Part shown: one piece after another, positions 1 to 9,978 of the stretch
How the letters are laid out: each line of letters opens with the position of its first letter
How positions within the stretch are numbered: position 1 is the stretch's first letter
NCBI GenBank assembly: GCA_038258425.1
Contig: JBBSPV010000013.1
Location: 16,166 to 80,165, forward strand
Origin: DATLGB01 sp038258425
Lineage (GTDB): Bacteria > Actinomycetota > Thermoleophilia > Solirubrobacterales > Solirubrobacteraceae
DNA length: 64,000 nt
Direction of reading: 5' to 3'
Translations under genes and position numbers: made by a program
Notes under the pieces: generated by a model
Seen by the model: only the letters and a program-made list of their open reading frames with translations
Databases searched by the model: none
What the model was told of the DNA's origin: nothing

Positions 1-299
1 ACCGCTCCTACCTCGACTTCTACTACCAGGAGGCGTTCACGGTCGTCGAGATGGAAGCCGGCCCGTTCGCCAACGCGGTCTACGAGATCGCCGAGGCCGA
101 CCGCCATCCGGCCGGCGAGTCGGTGAACTTCTCCAAGCTCCCGATCGACTTCGGGATGGTCCACTACGCCTCGGACACGCCGTACACGCAGGCGCGCACG
201 CTCGGCGCGCGAGGGCTGGACTACTACGGCATGGACTCGACGTACGCCTCCTCGCTGGCCATCCTGCGCCGGATCCTCGGCCTCGAGGGCGTCCTCTAG
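1..299 (+). CDS. C-terminal part of a conserved protein of unknown function
   Basis: The reading frame is open from base 3 to the TAG at 297-299, so only the last 98 or so codons lie in the window and the start is outside. The visible part is rich in aromatic and acidic residues (FYYQEAF near the edge, KLPIDFGMVHYASDTPYTQ in the middle, YYGMDSTYASS near the end) and has no membrane segment. I do not recognise an enzyme signature with confidence. The composition suggests a soluble, well-conserved protein, but no function is assigned. Confidence 0.75.
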   Translation, partial: RSYLDFYYQEAFTVVEMEAGPFANAVYEIAEADRHPAGESVNFSKLPIDFGMVHYASDTPYTQARTLGARGLDYYGMDSTYASSLAILRRILGLEGVL

Positions 300-338
300 G
301 CGCAGTCCAGGGCCACCGGAGCCCTACCATGAGAGGTC

Positions 339-761
339 ATGGAGCCCTGGCTGATCTGGTTGATCGTGGCGGTGCTCCTCGGCGTGGGGGAGGTCCTCTC
401 CCTGTCGCTGTACCTCGCCCCGTTCGCCGTCGGTGCGCTGGCGGCGATGATCGTCAGCCTCGTCGGCCTCGGCGACGCGCTCTCGCTGGCCGTGGCCCTC
501 GTGATCTCCGTCTCCACGCTGACGCTGCTGCGCCCCATCGCCCGCAGCCACCTGAAGACCCCGGGGCGGATCCGCACGGGCGCCGCCCGGCTCGTCGGCC
601 GCGAGGCGCTCGTGCTCGAGCGCACCACGCAGGACGAGGGCGCCGTCAAGCTCGAGGGCGAGACGTGGAGCGCCCGGTCCTACGACGGCCATCCGCTCGA
701 GGCGGGCGCGCGCGTGCAGGTGATGGAGATTCGGGGCGCTACCGCCCTTGTGAGCGAATGA
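339..761 (+). CDS. NfeD-like membrane protein
   Basis: A 140-residue protein with two to three hydrophobic N-terminal segments (residues about 4-25 and 30-66) followed by a soluble beta-rich domain of about 60 residues, the arrangement of short NfeD proteins whose C-terminus is an OB fold. NfeD proteins are typically encoded next to SPFH/stomatin proteins and are thought to act with them at the membrane. That is the case here, since the next gene starts 11 nt downstream. The ATG at 339 is preceded by GAGAGG. Family placement rests on topology plus the neighbour. Confidence 0.8.
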   Translation: MEPWLIWLIVAVLLGVGEVLSLSLYLAPFAVGALAAMIVSLVGLGDALSLAVALVISVSTLTLLRPIARSHLKTPGRIRTGAARLVGREALVLERTTQDEGAVKLEGETWSARSYDGHPLEAGARVQVMEIRGATALVSE

Positions 762-771
762 GGAGTTCCCA

Positions 772-1887
772 GTGACCGCAGGCGTCATCGCCCTGATCGT
801 CGTGATCGTGTTCGTGCTCTTCGTGACGGCCGCGGCCGTCCGGATCGTGCCGCAGGCGCGGGCCGGGGTCGTGGAGCGCCTCGGGCGCTTCCAGCGCACC
901 CTGGACCCCGGGCTCGCGCTGCTCGTGCCCTTCGTCGACCGCGTCAAGCCACTCGTCGACCTGCGCGAGCAGGTCGTCTCCTTCCCGCCCCAGCCCGTGA
1001 TCACCGAGGACAACCTCGTGGTCGGGATCGACACCGTCATCTACTTCACGGTCACGAACGCCAAGGACGTGACCTACGAGGTGGCCAACCCACTGCAGGC
1101 CATGGAGCAGCTCACCGTCACCACGCTGCGCAACGTCATCGGCGGCATGACCCTCGAGGAGACGCTGACCAGCCGCGACACGGTCAACTCCCAGCTGCGG
1201 GCCGTGCTCGACGACGCCACCGGCCGCTGGGGCATCCGCGTCAACCGCGTCGAGCTGAAGTCCGTCGAGCCGCCCCGCACCGTCCAGGAGGCGATGGAGA
1301 AGCAGATGCGCGCCGAGCGCGACCGGCGCGCCACGATCCTCACGGCCGAGGGCGTCAAGCAGTCCCAGATCCTCACGGCCGAGGGTGAGAAGCAGTCCGC
1401 GGTACTCAAGGCCGAGGGCGCCCGCACGGCCGCGATCCTGCGCGCCGAGGGCGAGTCGAAGGCCATCGAGACGGTGTTCGCCTCGATCCACGCCGGCCGG
1501 CCGGACGAGCGGCTGCTCTCCTACCAGTACCTGCAGATGCTGCCCGAGCTCGCACGCGGGGAGGCGAACAAGGTGTTCGTCATTCCGAGCGAGTTCTCCT
1601 CGGCGCTGGGCAACCTCGGCGGGGCCATCGGCCGCTTCGCGGGCGGCGACGGGACGCCCGAGCCGCCGGTGCCACCGGCCGAGCCGAGTGAGGCCAACCG
1701 GCTCGCGTCCGAGGCCGCCCGCAAGGACGCCGAGGAGGCCGCGCAGGCCGCCCGCGATGCGACGGCGGTGGCCGAGGGCGCCGCCACGCCGGGGGGCGGC
1801 GCGCCGGAGGTGCCCCGGTCCCCGGCCGCGCCGGCGGAGCTCGACCCCGCGCCGGACCCCGAGCCGGAGCCGCCGGCGGCGGCCTAG
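772..1887 (+). CDS. SPFH/band 7 (stomatin-like) membrane protein
   Basis: 371 residues: one N-terminal transmembrane helix (about 3-25), an SPFH domain (VVERLGRFQRTLDPGL near 32-47, then DNLVVGIDTVIYFTV), and a long Ala/Glu-rich coiled-coil with repeats of the type TAEGxKQS. The tail is low complexity and rich in Pro, Ala and Glu. SPFH proteins form oligomeric membrane scaffolds and often pair with NfeD, as here. The GTG start at 772 has AGGAG at 761-765, which overlaps the stop of the upstream gene, so the two are translationally linked. A second SPFH protein lies at 40007-40792. Confidence 0.9.
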   Translation: MTAGVIALIVVIVFVLFVTAAAVRIVPQARAGVVERLGRFQRTLDPGLALLVPFVDRVKPLVDLREQVVSFPPQPVITEDNLVVGIDTVIYFTVTNAKDVTYEVANPLQAMEQLTVTTLRNVIGGMTLEETLTSRDTVNSQLRAVLDDATGRWGIRVNRVELKSVEPPRTVQEAMEKQMRAERDRRATILTAEGVKQSQILTAEGEKQSAVLKAEGARTAAILRAEGESKAIETVFASIHAGRPDERLLSYQYLQMLPELARGEANKVFVIPSEFSSALGNLGGAIGRFAGGDGTPEPPVPPAEPSEANRLASEAARKDAEEAAQAARDATAVAEGAATPGGGAPEVPRSPAAPAELDPAPDPEPEPPAAA

Positions 1888-1900
1888 CCTCACCCGCTCG

Positions 1901-3232
<1,332 letters not shown>

Positions 3233-3269
3233 CCTCACGGGCGTTCCCGAACGAGGAAGCTGAACGACC

Positions 3270-3512
3270 TTGGCAGTGGCAATGAGACTGACCCGCATCG
3301 GCGGGCGCAAGGACCCGGTGTGGCGCGTCGTCGTCGCGGACTCCCGCTCGCCCCGCGACGGGCGGTCCATTGAGACGATCGGCCGCTACAACGCCCAGAC
3401 GGACCCGTCGACGATCTCGCTCGACGAGGAGCGCGTCCGCTACTGGCTCGGCCGCGGCGCCCAGCCCTCGGACACCGTCAAGAAGCTCCTGCGCACGCAG
3501 GGCATCGCCTAG
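3270..3512 (+). CDS. rpsP: 30S ribosomal protein S16
   Basis: 80 residues, the normal length for S16, beginning MAVAMRLTRIGGRKDPVWRV, the typical S16 N-terminus. The start is a TTG at 3270. GAGGAAG at 3253-3259 is about 10 nt upstream, while the in-frame ATG at 3282 would be too far and would remove the conserved MAV. First gene of the classical rpsP-khpA-rimM-trmD-rplS order, which is intact here. Structural and assembly protein of the small ribosomal subunit. Confidence 0.97.
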   Translation: MAVAMRLTRIGGRKDPVWRVVVADSRSPRDGRSIETIGRYNAQTDPSTISLDEERVRYWLGRGAQPSDTVKKLLRTQGIA

Positions 3513-3521
3513 GCGCACACC

Positions 3522-3758
3522 GTGCCGAAGGACCTCCTCGAGTACCTCGCCAAGGCCCTCGTGGACAAGCCGGGCGAGGTCAAGGTCGACTCCTTCGACG
3601 ACGAGGGCGGTGCCCTGGTGCTCGAGCTCGCCGTCGACGACGACGACTACGGGCACGTCATCGGCCGCGGCGGGCGCACCGCGGCGGCCCTGCGGACGGT
3701 CGTCAAGGCCGCCGGTGCGCGCCAGGACCGCCGGGTCCTCGTCGACATCGTCGACTGA
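3522..3758 (+). CDS. khpA: KH-domain RNA-binding protein KhpA
   Basis: 78 residues with a single KH domain carrying the GxxG loop in HVIGRGGRTAAALRTVVKA (about residues 45-63). Proteins of this size between rpsP and rimM are KhpA (formerly YlqC/UPF0109), RNA chaperones that act with KhpB in Gram-positive bacteria. GTG start at 3522, 9 nt after rpsP stops. Confidence 0.92.
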   Translation: MPKDLLEYLAKALVDKPGEVKVDSFDDEGGALVLELAVDDDDYGHVIGRGGRTAAALRTVVKAAGARQDRRVLVDIVD

Positions 3759-3765
3759 GCGGGCC

Positions 3766-4248
3766 GTGCCGGAGGGCCTGCTCGACGCCGGGCGCGTGGC
3801 GCGCCCGCACGGCCTCGACGGCACCTTCCACGTCGCCCGCGCCGAGCCGGAGCTCCTCGCGCACGGCGCCACAGTGACCGTCGGCGGGCGGCGGCGGTCC
3901 ATCGTCCGGCGGGCCGGGACGGACGCCCGCCCGATCGTCCGGCTCGAGGGGGTCGGCAGTCGCGAAGCGGCCGAGGCGCTGCGCGGCGAGGTGCTGTGGG
4001 TCGAGCGGGCGCACGCCCCGGCGCTGGAGGCCGGCGAGTGGTGGGCGGACGACCTCGTCGGCCTCCGCGTCCGCGACGGCGCCCGCGAGGTCGGCCGGGT
4101 CGAGCGCGTCGTGTCGCTGCCCTCGTGCGAGGCGCTCGTGGTCGGCGAGCTGCTCGTCCCGCTCGTGGCCGACGCCGTGCGCGCCGTCGACGTCACCGCC
4201 GGTACCGTCGACGTCGACCTCGCCTTCCTCGGCGCGGACGGCGCCTGA
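3766..4248 (+). CDS. rimM: Ribosome maturation factor RimM
   Basis: 160 residues: N-terminal RimM barrel (DAGRVARPHGLDGTFHV near the start; the GxPHGxxG signature) and C-terminal PRC-barrel (EWWADDLVGLRVRD, then LLVPLVADAVRAVD). It binds S19 and assists 16S rRNA processing in the 30S head. The GTG at 3766 is 8 nt after khpA. The stop overlaps the trmD start as TGATG, a sign of coupling. Slightly shorter than many RimM proteins, but both domains are present. Confidence 0.93.
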   Translation: MPEGLLDAGRVARPHGLDGTFHVARAEPELLAHGATVTVGGRRRSIVRRAGTDARPIVRLEGVGSREAAEALRGEVLWVERAHAPALEAGEWWADDLVGLRVRDGAREVGRVERVVSLPSCEALVVGELLVPLVADAVRAVDVTAGTVDVDLAFLGADGA

Positions 4249-4931
4249 TGGACGTCGACGTCTTCACGCTGTTCCCCGGCGCCTTCGACTGGTTCCTGGC
4301 CCAGCGCCACGTCCGCAACGCCCTCGCGGCAGGCTCGCGCGTGGAGACCGTCGACCCGCGCGAGTCCACGACGCTCTCGGGCCGCACCGTCGACGACACG
4401 CCGTTCGGGGGCGGGGCGGGCATGGTGCTGCGCGTCGATGTCATGGACGCCGCGCTGCGGGACCGCTATGGGGTCGACGGCGAGCGCGTGCGCGAGTCCC
4501 GGCGCGTCGTGGCGCTGACCCCATCGGGCCGGCCGCTGGACGAGCCGCTCGTGGCCGAGCTCGCCGACGAGGACGCCCTGACGCTGCTCTGCGGCCGCTA
4601 CGAGGGCTTCGACGAGCGCATCCTCGAGTGCTTCTGCACGGACCGCGTCTCCGTCGGGCCCTACGTGCTGGCCGGCGGGGAGCTCGCCGCCATGGTCGTG
4701 CTCGACGCCGTGCTGCGCAAGCTGCCCGGGGCGCTGGGCCACGCGGAGTCGGCGCACGAGGAGTCCTTCAGCGCCGCCCTCGGGGGACTGCCGGAGTATC
4801 CCCAGTACACGCGCCCCGCCGCCTACCGCGGCTGGGAGGTCCCCGAGGTGCTGTTGTCGGGCCACCACGGGCGCGTGCGCGAGTGGCGGCTGGAGCAGAG
4901 CCGGCGCCGTGGGGCGGACGGGAGCCGCTAG
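4248..4931 (+). CDS. trmD: tRNA (guanine-N1-)-methyltransferase TrmD
   Basis: 227 residues. The N-terminal SPOUT domain contains TLFPGAFDWFL, the GGGAGMV loop and the SAM knot region LLCGRYEGFDERI ... VSVGPYVLAGGELAAMV. The C-terminal helical domain ends with EVPEVLLSGHHGRVREWR, the usual TrmD finish. It methylates G37 of tRNAs reading CUN, CCN and CGG and prevents +1 frameshifting. Start ATG at 4248 overlaps the rimM stop by one base. Confidence 0.97.
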   Translation: MDVDVFTLFPGAFDWFLAQRHVRNALAAGSRVETVDPRESTTLSGRTVDDTPFGGGAGMVLRVDVMDAALRDRYGVDGERVRESRRVVALTPSGRPLDEPLVAELADEDALTLLCGRYEGFDERILECFCTDRVSVGPYVLAGGELAAMVVLDAVLRKLPGALGHAESAHEESFSAALGGLPEYPQYTRPAAYRGWEVPEVLLSGHHGRVREWRLEQSRRRGADGSR

Positions 4932-4985
4932 CATTCCGAGTCGCGCCCGCGTCAGGCATCCAGCCTCCGCGGGCCTTCTTTCGCC

Positions 4986-5468
4986 ATGAGCACCGTGATC
5001 GACACCCTCGAGCGCCAGCAGCTGCGGCGCGTCCCAAGCTTCCAGGCGGGCGACCGCGTCCGCGTCCACTTCCAGGTCGTCGAGGGCACCCGCCGGCGCA
5101 CCCAGGTCTTCGAGGGCGTCGTCATCAAGCGCCAGGGCGAGGGCGTGCGCGAGACGTTCACCGTTCGCAAGCAGTCCTTCGGCGTCGGGGTGGAGCGGAC
5201 GTTCCCCGTGCACTCGCCGAAGATCGAGCGCATCGAGGTCGCCGCCCGCGGCGACGTGCGCCGGGCCAAGCTCTACTACCTGCGCGGCCGCGTCGGCAAG
5301 GCCTCCCGCGTGCGCGAGCGCCGCTACGTGGGTCCGGAGGAGGTCGTCGAGACCGGGCTGGTCCACGATCCCGCGGCGCAGGTCGAGGCCGAGGCCCTCG
5401 TCGAGGGCGGCACGGACGGCGAGCCGGTCGCGACGGCGGACCCCGCCGACGCCGGCGCCGCCGGCTAG
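4986..5468 (+). CDS. rplS: 50S ribosomal protein L19 with C-terminal extension
   Basis: 160 residues; the first 115 or so are a canonical L19 (RVHFQVVEGTRRRTQVFEGVVI, then SFGVGVERTFPVHSPKIE and LYYLRGRVGKASRVRER). About 45 extra residues follow, rich in Glu, Asp, Ala and Val, which is unusual for L19 and is probably a disordered acidic tail. L19 sits at the subunit interface. A TAGCAT hexamer at the end of trmD (4929-4934) may be a -10 element giving a 50-nt leader. Confidence 0.95.
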   Translation: MSTVIDTLERQQLRRVPSFQAGDRVRVHFQVVEGTRRRTQVFEGVVIKRQGEGVRETFTVRKQSFGVGVERTFPVHSPKIERIEVAARGDVRRAKLYYLRGRVGKASRVRERRYVGPEEVVETGLVHDPAAQVEAEALVEGGTDGEPVATADPADAGAAG

Positions 5469-5483
5469 CAACCCCTCCCGGCC

Positions 5484-6089
5484 GTGGGCGCCAAGCAGCA
5501 GTCCACCGGCAGTTCGCTGCTCGAGCTGGTGCTCATCGTCGCCGTGGCGCTCGGGCTCGCACTCGGCATCCAGGCCTTCCTCGTCAAGCCGTACCGGATC
5601 CCGAGCGAGTCCATGGTCCCGACCCTCGTGATCGGCCAGCGCGTGCTCGTCAACCGGATCGGGCACTCGTTCAACGCGCCGAAGGTCGGCGACGTCGTCG
5701 TCTTCCACCCGCCGGAGGGCGCGGACACCCAGGCGCGCTGCGGCGTCCGGCACCCGGCCGGCGAGGTGTGCCCTCGCCCGCTGCCCACGCGCGACTCGAC
5801 GAACTTCGTCAAGCGCGTCGTGGCCGGCCCGGGCGACCGGCTGAGCGTCCGCGACGGCCACGTGATCCTCAACGGCAAGCGTCAGAAGGAGCCGTTCACC
5901 GAGCCGTGCGGCGAGGGCGACTGCGACTTCCCGGACACGATCACGATTCCGGCCGGGCACTACTTCATGATGGGCGACAACCGTGGATCGTCCGACGACA
6001 GCCGCTTCTGGGGACCAGTCCCGAACACGTGGATCATCGGTGGCGCCTTCGCCACCTACTGGCCACCCAAGCGGATCGGCACCCTCTGA
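5484..6089 (+). CDS. lepB: Signal peptidase I
   Basis: 201 residues with one N-terminal membrane helix (about 9-30) and the S26 motifs: RIPSESMVPTL with the nucleophilic Ser (near residue 42), FVKRVVAGPGD with the general-base Lys (near 110), and MGDNRGSSDDSRFWGPV. It removes signal peptides from exported proteins outside the membrane. GTG start at 5484. Between rplS and rnhB, its usual place in this group of bacteria. Confidence 0.95.
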   Translation: MGAKQQSTGSSLLELVLIVAVALGLALGIQAFLVKPYRIPSESMVPTLVIGQRVLVNRIGHSFNAPKVGDVVVFHPPEGADTQARCGVRHPAGEVCPRPLPTRDSTNFVKRVVAGPGDRLSVRDGHVILNGKRQKEPFTEPCGEGDCDFPDTITIPAGHYFMMGDNRGSSDDSRFWGPVPNTWIIGGAFATYWPPKRIGTL

Positions 6090-6093
6090 GGTG

Positions 6094-6774
6094 ATGGCGG
6101 TGCGCGGTAGCGCGGCGCGGCGCAGGCGGCGCCGCAAGGCCTCCACCGGCGCCCGTCTGTTCCGCTTTGACCGCGGGCTGGGGTTCCGCTTCGTGGCCGG
6201 CGCGGACGAGGCCGGGCGGGGCTGCCTCGCCGGCCCGCTCGTCGCGGCGGCGGTGCTCTTCGACCTCGAGCGCCTGAGCCTGTCTGACCTGCGGGCGCTC
6301 ACCGCGCTCAACGACTCCAAGCAGCACACGCCCGAGGCCCGCGAGGAGCTCTATCCCCGCGTGCTGCGGACGGCGACGCGCGTAGCGGTGACCTCGCGCT
6401 GCGTCCGGGGGATCGACGCCCGGGGACTGCACAAGACGAACCTCGCGGCGCTCTCGGACACGCTGCGGCGGGTCGCGGTCCCCGGCTGCCTCTGCCTCTC
6501 CGACGGCTTCCCGGTCCCGGCGACGGGGTCCGAGCAGCGTCACGTCGTGGGCGGGGACGCGACGAGCGCCGCCATCGCGGCAGCCTCCGTGATCGCGAAG
6601 GTGTCGCGCGACCGGTTCATGCAGCGAGCGGCCGAGCACTATCCGCAGTGGGAGTTCGAGACCCACGTCGGCTACTCGACCCCCGAGCACCGCGCCGCCA
6701 TCGAAGCCCACGGGATCTCGCCCCTGCACCGGCGGTCGTTCCAGTCCGTGGCCTACGCCCAGCTCGCGCTCTAG
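6094..6774 (+). CDS. rnhB: Ribonuclease HII
   Basis: 226 residues. The catalytic DEAGRG motif lies in AGADEAGRGCLAGPLVAA near residue 37, followed by LNDSKQ and VVGGDATSAAIAAASVIAKVSRD, all typical of RNase HII, which nicks RNA in RNA-DNA hybrids and removes misincorporated ribonucleotides. A short Arg/Lys-rich N-terminal segment precedes the domain. The start is uncertain between GTG 6091, ATG 6094 and GTG 6100; I give ATG 6094. Confidence 0.95.
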   Translation: MAVRGSAARRRRRRKASTGARLFRFDRGLGFRFVAGADEAGRGCLAGPLVAAAVLFDLERLSLSDLRALTALNDSKQHTPEAREELYPRVLRTATRVAVTSRCVRGIDARGLHKTNLAALSDTLRRVAVPGCLCLSDGFPVPATGSEQRHVVGGDATSAAIAAASVIAKVSRDRFMQRAAEHYPQWEFETHVGYSTPEHRAAIEAHGISPLHRRSFQSVAYAQLAL

Positions 6775-6908
6775 AGACCCTGCGGGGTCCTCCGTGGCCG
6801 CGGCCGGGACCCTCGGGCCGGGCGGCGCTGTGAGCCGGCGCTGAACCGGCACGCAATCGTCACGCCTGCGTCTGGTTCCGGCACAGCTCGCGGCGGGAGG
6901 CTGTGGCC

Positions 6909-7277
6909 ATGGCCACGGACCATCGACAGGGGCTCGGCAGGGCGGGGGAGGCCCTGGCGGCCGCGCACTACGAGCGGCTCGGCTACGCCGTCCTCGCGCG
7001 CCGCCATCGCACCCGGTTCGGCGAGATCGACCTCATCGCCCGAGCCGGCGACACGCTGGTGTTCTGCGAGGTCAAGACGCGCCGGTCCGGCTCGGGGCAC
7101 CCGTGGGCTGCGCTGCACGAGGGCAAGCGGCTGCAGGTGCGCCGGATGGCCGCGGCGTGGCTCGCCGAGCCGCGCGAGCGGCCGTACGCGGAGCACCTGC
7201 GCTTCGACGCGGTCGGCGTCACGGTCGACGCCGTGGGCGCGCTCGTGGCCCTCGACCACGTCGAGGACGCGTTCTGA
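6909..7277 (+). CDS. YraN/UPF0102 family putative endonuclease
   Basis: 122 residues with the YraN core: LGRAGEALAAAHYERLGY, then GEIDLIARAGDTLVFCEVKTRRS, which contains the D...ExK arrangement of restriction-like nucleases. The biological role of YraN is not settled. Start ATG 6909 is chosen because GGGAGG at 6895-6900 is 8 nt upstream; the GTG at 6903 would be too close. The stop overlaps the start of the next gene (TGATG). Confidence 0.9.
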   Translation: MATDHRQGLGRAGEALAAAHYERLGYAVLARRHRTRFGEIDLIARAGDTLVFCEVKTRRSGSGHPWAALHEGKRLQVRRMAAAWLAEPRERPYAEHLRFDAVGVTVDAVGALVALDHVEDAF

Positions 7278-8788
7278 TGCTCGCCGCGGTCACGACCTTC
7301 GCCATCGACGGCGTGCAGAGCCGCCGCGTCACCGTGGAGGCCGACATCCGCACGGGCCTGCCGGCCTTCACCGTCGTCGGCCTGGCCGACACGGCGGTCC
7401 GCGAGGCGCGTGAGCGCGTCCGGGCCGCGATCACGAACTGCGGCTTTCAGTTCCCGCAGAAGCGCATCACGGTCAACCTCGCCCCGGCGGATCTGCGCAA
7501 GGCGGGGCCGCACTTCGACCTCGCGCTCGCCGTCGCGGTGCTCGTGGCCAGCGGCCAGCTGGATCCCGCCCGGGTCGAGGGCTGCGCGGTCGCGGGCGAG
7601 CTCGGCATGGGCGGCGAGCTGCGGGCGATCCGCGGGGCGCTGGCGCTGGCCGAGGGCACGCGCCGCTGCGGCCTGGACCGGCTCCTGCTGCCCGCCTCCC
7701 GGGCCGGGGAGGCCTCGCTCGTCGACGGGCTCGAGGTCCTCGGGGCGCACGGGCTCGAGCATGCGGTCGCCGTGCTGCGCGGCGACGCCGAGCCGGTGGC
7801 GAGCGCGACCGCGCCGCCGGTCCGGCGGCCGGAGGGTCCCGATCTCTCCGACGTGCGCGGGCACCCGGGGCTCGTGGCCTACGTCGCGACGGCGGCCGCC
7901 GGCGGGCACAACCTGTTCCTGCACGGGCCGCCCGGGACGGGCAAGACGATGCTCGCCCGCCGGCTCGCGACGGTGCTCCCGCCGCTGACCCACGCCGAGG
8001 CGCTCGAGGTCACGCGCATCCACTCCATCGCCGGCCTGCACGAGGGCGGGGGCCTCGTGCCCGAGCGGCCGTTCCGCGCGCCGCACCACCTCATCTCGGC
8101 CTCCGGCCTCGTCGGCGGCGGCGCGACACCGATGCCCGGCGAGATCACCCTCGCCCACAACGGGGTGCTCTTCCTCGACGAGCTCAGCGAGTTCAACCGG
8201 CGGGCGCTGGAGTCCCTGCGCCAGCCGCTCGAGGACGGCCGCGTGGTCGTCGTCCGGGCCCAGCGCGTGCTCGTCTTCCCGACACGCTGCATGCTCGTGG
8301 CCGCCTCGAACCCGTGCCCGTGCGGCCTGGAGGATCCGCACTGCCGGTGCAGCCTCGCCGAGCGCGAGCGCCACCGGCGGCGGCTCTCGGGGCCGCTGCT
8401 CGATCGCATCGACCTCGCCGGCCGGGTGCCGCGTCCGACCGCGGCGGCCCTGCGCGACGAGGCAGCACCGAGCTCGGCGGACGTCCGCGCCCGGGTGGTC
8501 CGGGCGCGCGACCGGCAGGCGGCTCGCCTGCGCGGCACGGGCGCGGTCTGCAACGCGCACATGACGCCGGTCATGCTGCGCGAGCTGGCCCGCGTCACCC
8601 CGGCCGCGCAGCGGCTGCTCTACGAGCTGCACGACCGGGCCTCGCTGACCGCCCGCGGGCATCACCGGGTGCTGCGCGTCGCCCGCACGGTCGCCGACCT
8701 CGAGGACAGCCGCAGCGTCGAGCCCGAGCACATTAAGGCGGCCCTCGGGCTCCGGCACGAGCCGCGCGAGGACGCGGTGGCGGCGTGA
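7277..8788 (+). CDS. comM: ComM/YifB-type Mg-chelatase-like AAA ATPase
   Basis: 503 residues. The N-terminal LonC-like domain begins with FAIDGVQSRRVTVEADI and includes VVGLADTAVREARERVRAA. The AAA domain has the P-loop GPPGTGKTMLARRL and Walker B FLDELSEFNRRALESLRQPLE, then the zinc-like loop NPCPCGLEDPHCRC. ComM is a hexameric branch-migration helicase acting in natural transformation. It overlaps yraN by one base and is directly coupled to dprA, the competence partner. Confidence 0.95.
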   Translation: MLAAVTTFAIDGVQSRRVTVEADIRTGLPAFTVVGLADTAVREARERVRAAITNCGFQFPQKRITVNLAPADLRKAGPHFDLALAVAVLVASGQLDPARVEGCAVAGELGMGGELRAIRGALALAEGTRRCGLDRLLLPASRAGEASLVDGLEVLGAHGLEHAVAVLRGDAEPVASATAPPVRRPEGPDLSDVRGHPGLVAYVATAAAGGHNLFLHGPPGTGKTMLARRLATVLPPLTHAEALEVTRIHSIAGLHEGGGLVPERPFRAPHHLISASGLVGGGATPMPGEITLAHNGVLFLDELSEFNRRALESLRQPLEDGRVVVVRAQRVLVFPTRCMLVAASNPCPCGLEDPHCRCSLAERERHRRRLSGPLLDRIDLAGRVPRPTAAALRDEAAPSSADVRARVVRARDRQAARLRGTGAVCNAHMTPVMLRELARVTPAAQRLLYELHDRASLTARGHHRVLRVARTVADLEDSRSVEPEHIKAALGLRHEPREDAVAA

Positions 8789-9927
8789 TCGACGCCTGCG
8801 AGGCCTGCCTGCGCCGGACGGCCCTGATCGCCGCCCTGGCCGGGCGCATCGAGCACGAGTGGCGGCTGCGCTGCGGCCGGCCGCAGCTGCTCGGGCTCAC
8901 CGACTCGGCGCTGCTCGCCTGGGCGGGCGACCCGGACGTCGCGCGTCGGCACGCGGCCTTCGTCCCCGGCCGCGCGGTCGACGCGCTGATCGCCACCGGC
9001 CTGGACGCCGTCTGCCGCTGCTCGGCCGCTTACCCGCCCGGGTTGGCGGAGCTGCCGGACCCGCCGGCCGTCCTGCACACGCGCGGCGAGCGGCGGCTGC
9101 TGGCCGGGGGAGGGGTGGCGGTCGTGGGGGCGCGGCGCGCCTCCGCCTACGGCCTGGAGGTCGCCGGCGCGCTCGGGCGCGGGCTGGCCGCCGCCGGCGT
9201 GCCCGTGGTCTCCGGGATGGCGATGGGCATCGACTCGGCTGCCCACGCCGGGGCGCTCGCGGCCGGCGGGGCGACGGTCGCGGTGCTGGCCACCGGCGCC
9301 GACCGGCCCTACCCGGCGCGCAGCCGCGGCCTGCACGCGCGCATCGGGGCGACGGGCTGCGTCGTCTCGGAGCTGCCGCCGGGCTTCGAGCCGCGTCGCT
9401 GGGCGTTCCCCGCCCGCAACCGGCTGATCGCCGCCCTCGCCGCCGGGACGATCGTCGTCGAGGGCGGCGAGCGGTCGGGCTCCCTGATCACGTCGGACTT
9501 CGCGGCCGACCTCGGGCGCTTCGTCGGCGCGGTTCCCGGCGCCGTGACCTCGAGCCTCGCGGCGGGCCCGCACGCGCTGCTCAAGGCCGGGGCCGAGCTC
9601 GTCCGCGGCAGCGCCGACGTGCTCGAGCTGCTCGCCGGCCTTCCGGGGCCGGGCGACGGGGAGGATCCGCTGCGGCTCGTCGTCGGGCGGGGCACGCCGC
9701 CGCCGCCCGGCGGCGGCCGGGCGGCGGCCGATCCCGCCGGCGAGCTCGCTCTCGAACCGCACCTGCGGGCGCTGCTCGGGCGCATCGAGCGCGGGGCCGA
9801 CTCCCTCGCCGTCCTCGCCACCGGGGCGGCCGACGGCCTGGCGCTCTCGAGCGACCTCGGCGAGCTCGAGCTGCGCGGATTGGTGCGCCGCGTGGACGGC
9901 GGTCGCTACCTGCGCGCGGCGGACTGA
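8785..9927 (+). CDS. dprA: DNA-processing protein DprA
   Basis: 380 residues with the Rossmann-fold DprA core: VGARRASAYGLE, VVSGMAMGIDSAAHAGAL, LATGADRPYPARSRGL, FPARNRLIAALAAGTIVVEGG, and ALLKAGAELVRGSADVLE. A C-terminal winged-helix-like region of about 80 residues follows. It loads RecA on incoming single-stranded DNA. The GTG start overlaps the comM stop (GTGA at 8785-8788). Confidence 0.95.
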   Translation: MIDACEACLRRTALIAALAGRIEHEWRLRCGRPQLLGLTDSALLAWAGDPDVARRHAAFVPGRAVDALIATGLDAVCRCSAAYPPGLAELPDPPAVLHTRGERRLLAGGGVAVVGARRASAYGLEVAGALGRGLAAAGVPVVSGMAMGIDSAAHAGALAAGGATVAVLATGADRPYPARSRGLHARIGATGCVVSELPPGFEPRRWAFPARNRLIAALAAGTIVVEGGERSGSLITSDFAADLGRFVGAVPGAVTSSLAAGPHALLKAGAELVRGSADVLELLAGLPGPGDGEDPLRLVVGRGTPPPPGGGRAAADPAGELALEPHLRALLGRIERGADSLAVLATGAADGLALSSDLGELELRGLVRRVDGGRYLRAAD

Positions 9928-9978
9928 GGCCGGTGCGCCGGCCGCGGGTGGCGCGAGGACTCATCTACCCTGGCCGGC

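Noticed and set aside
9928..9978. A TPP riboswitch before thiD
   Set aside because: The 51-nt gap is too short and the -10 element places the transcript start at the GTG.
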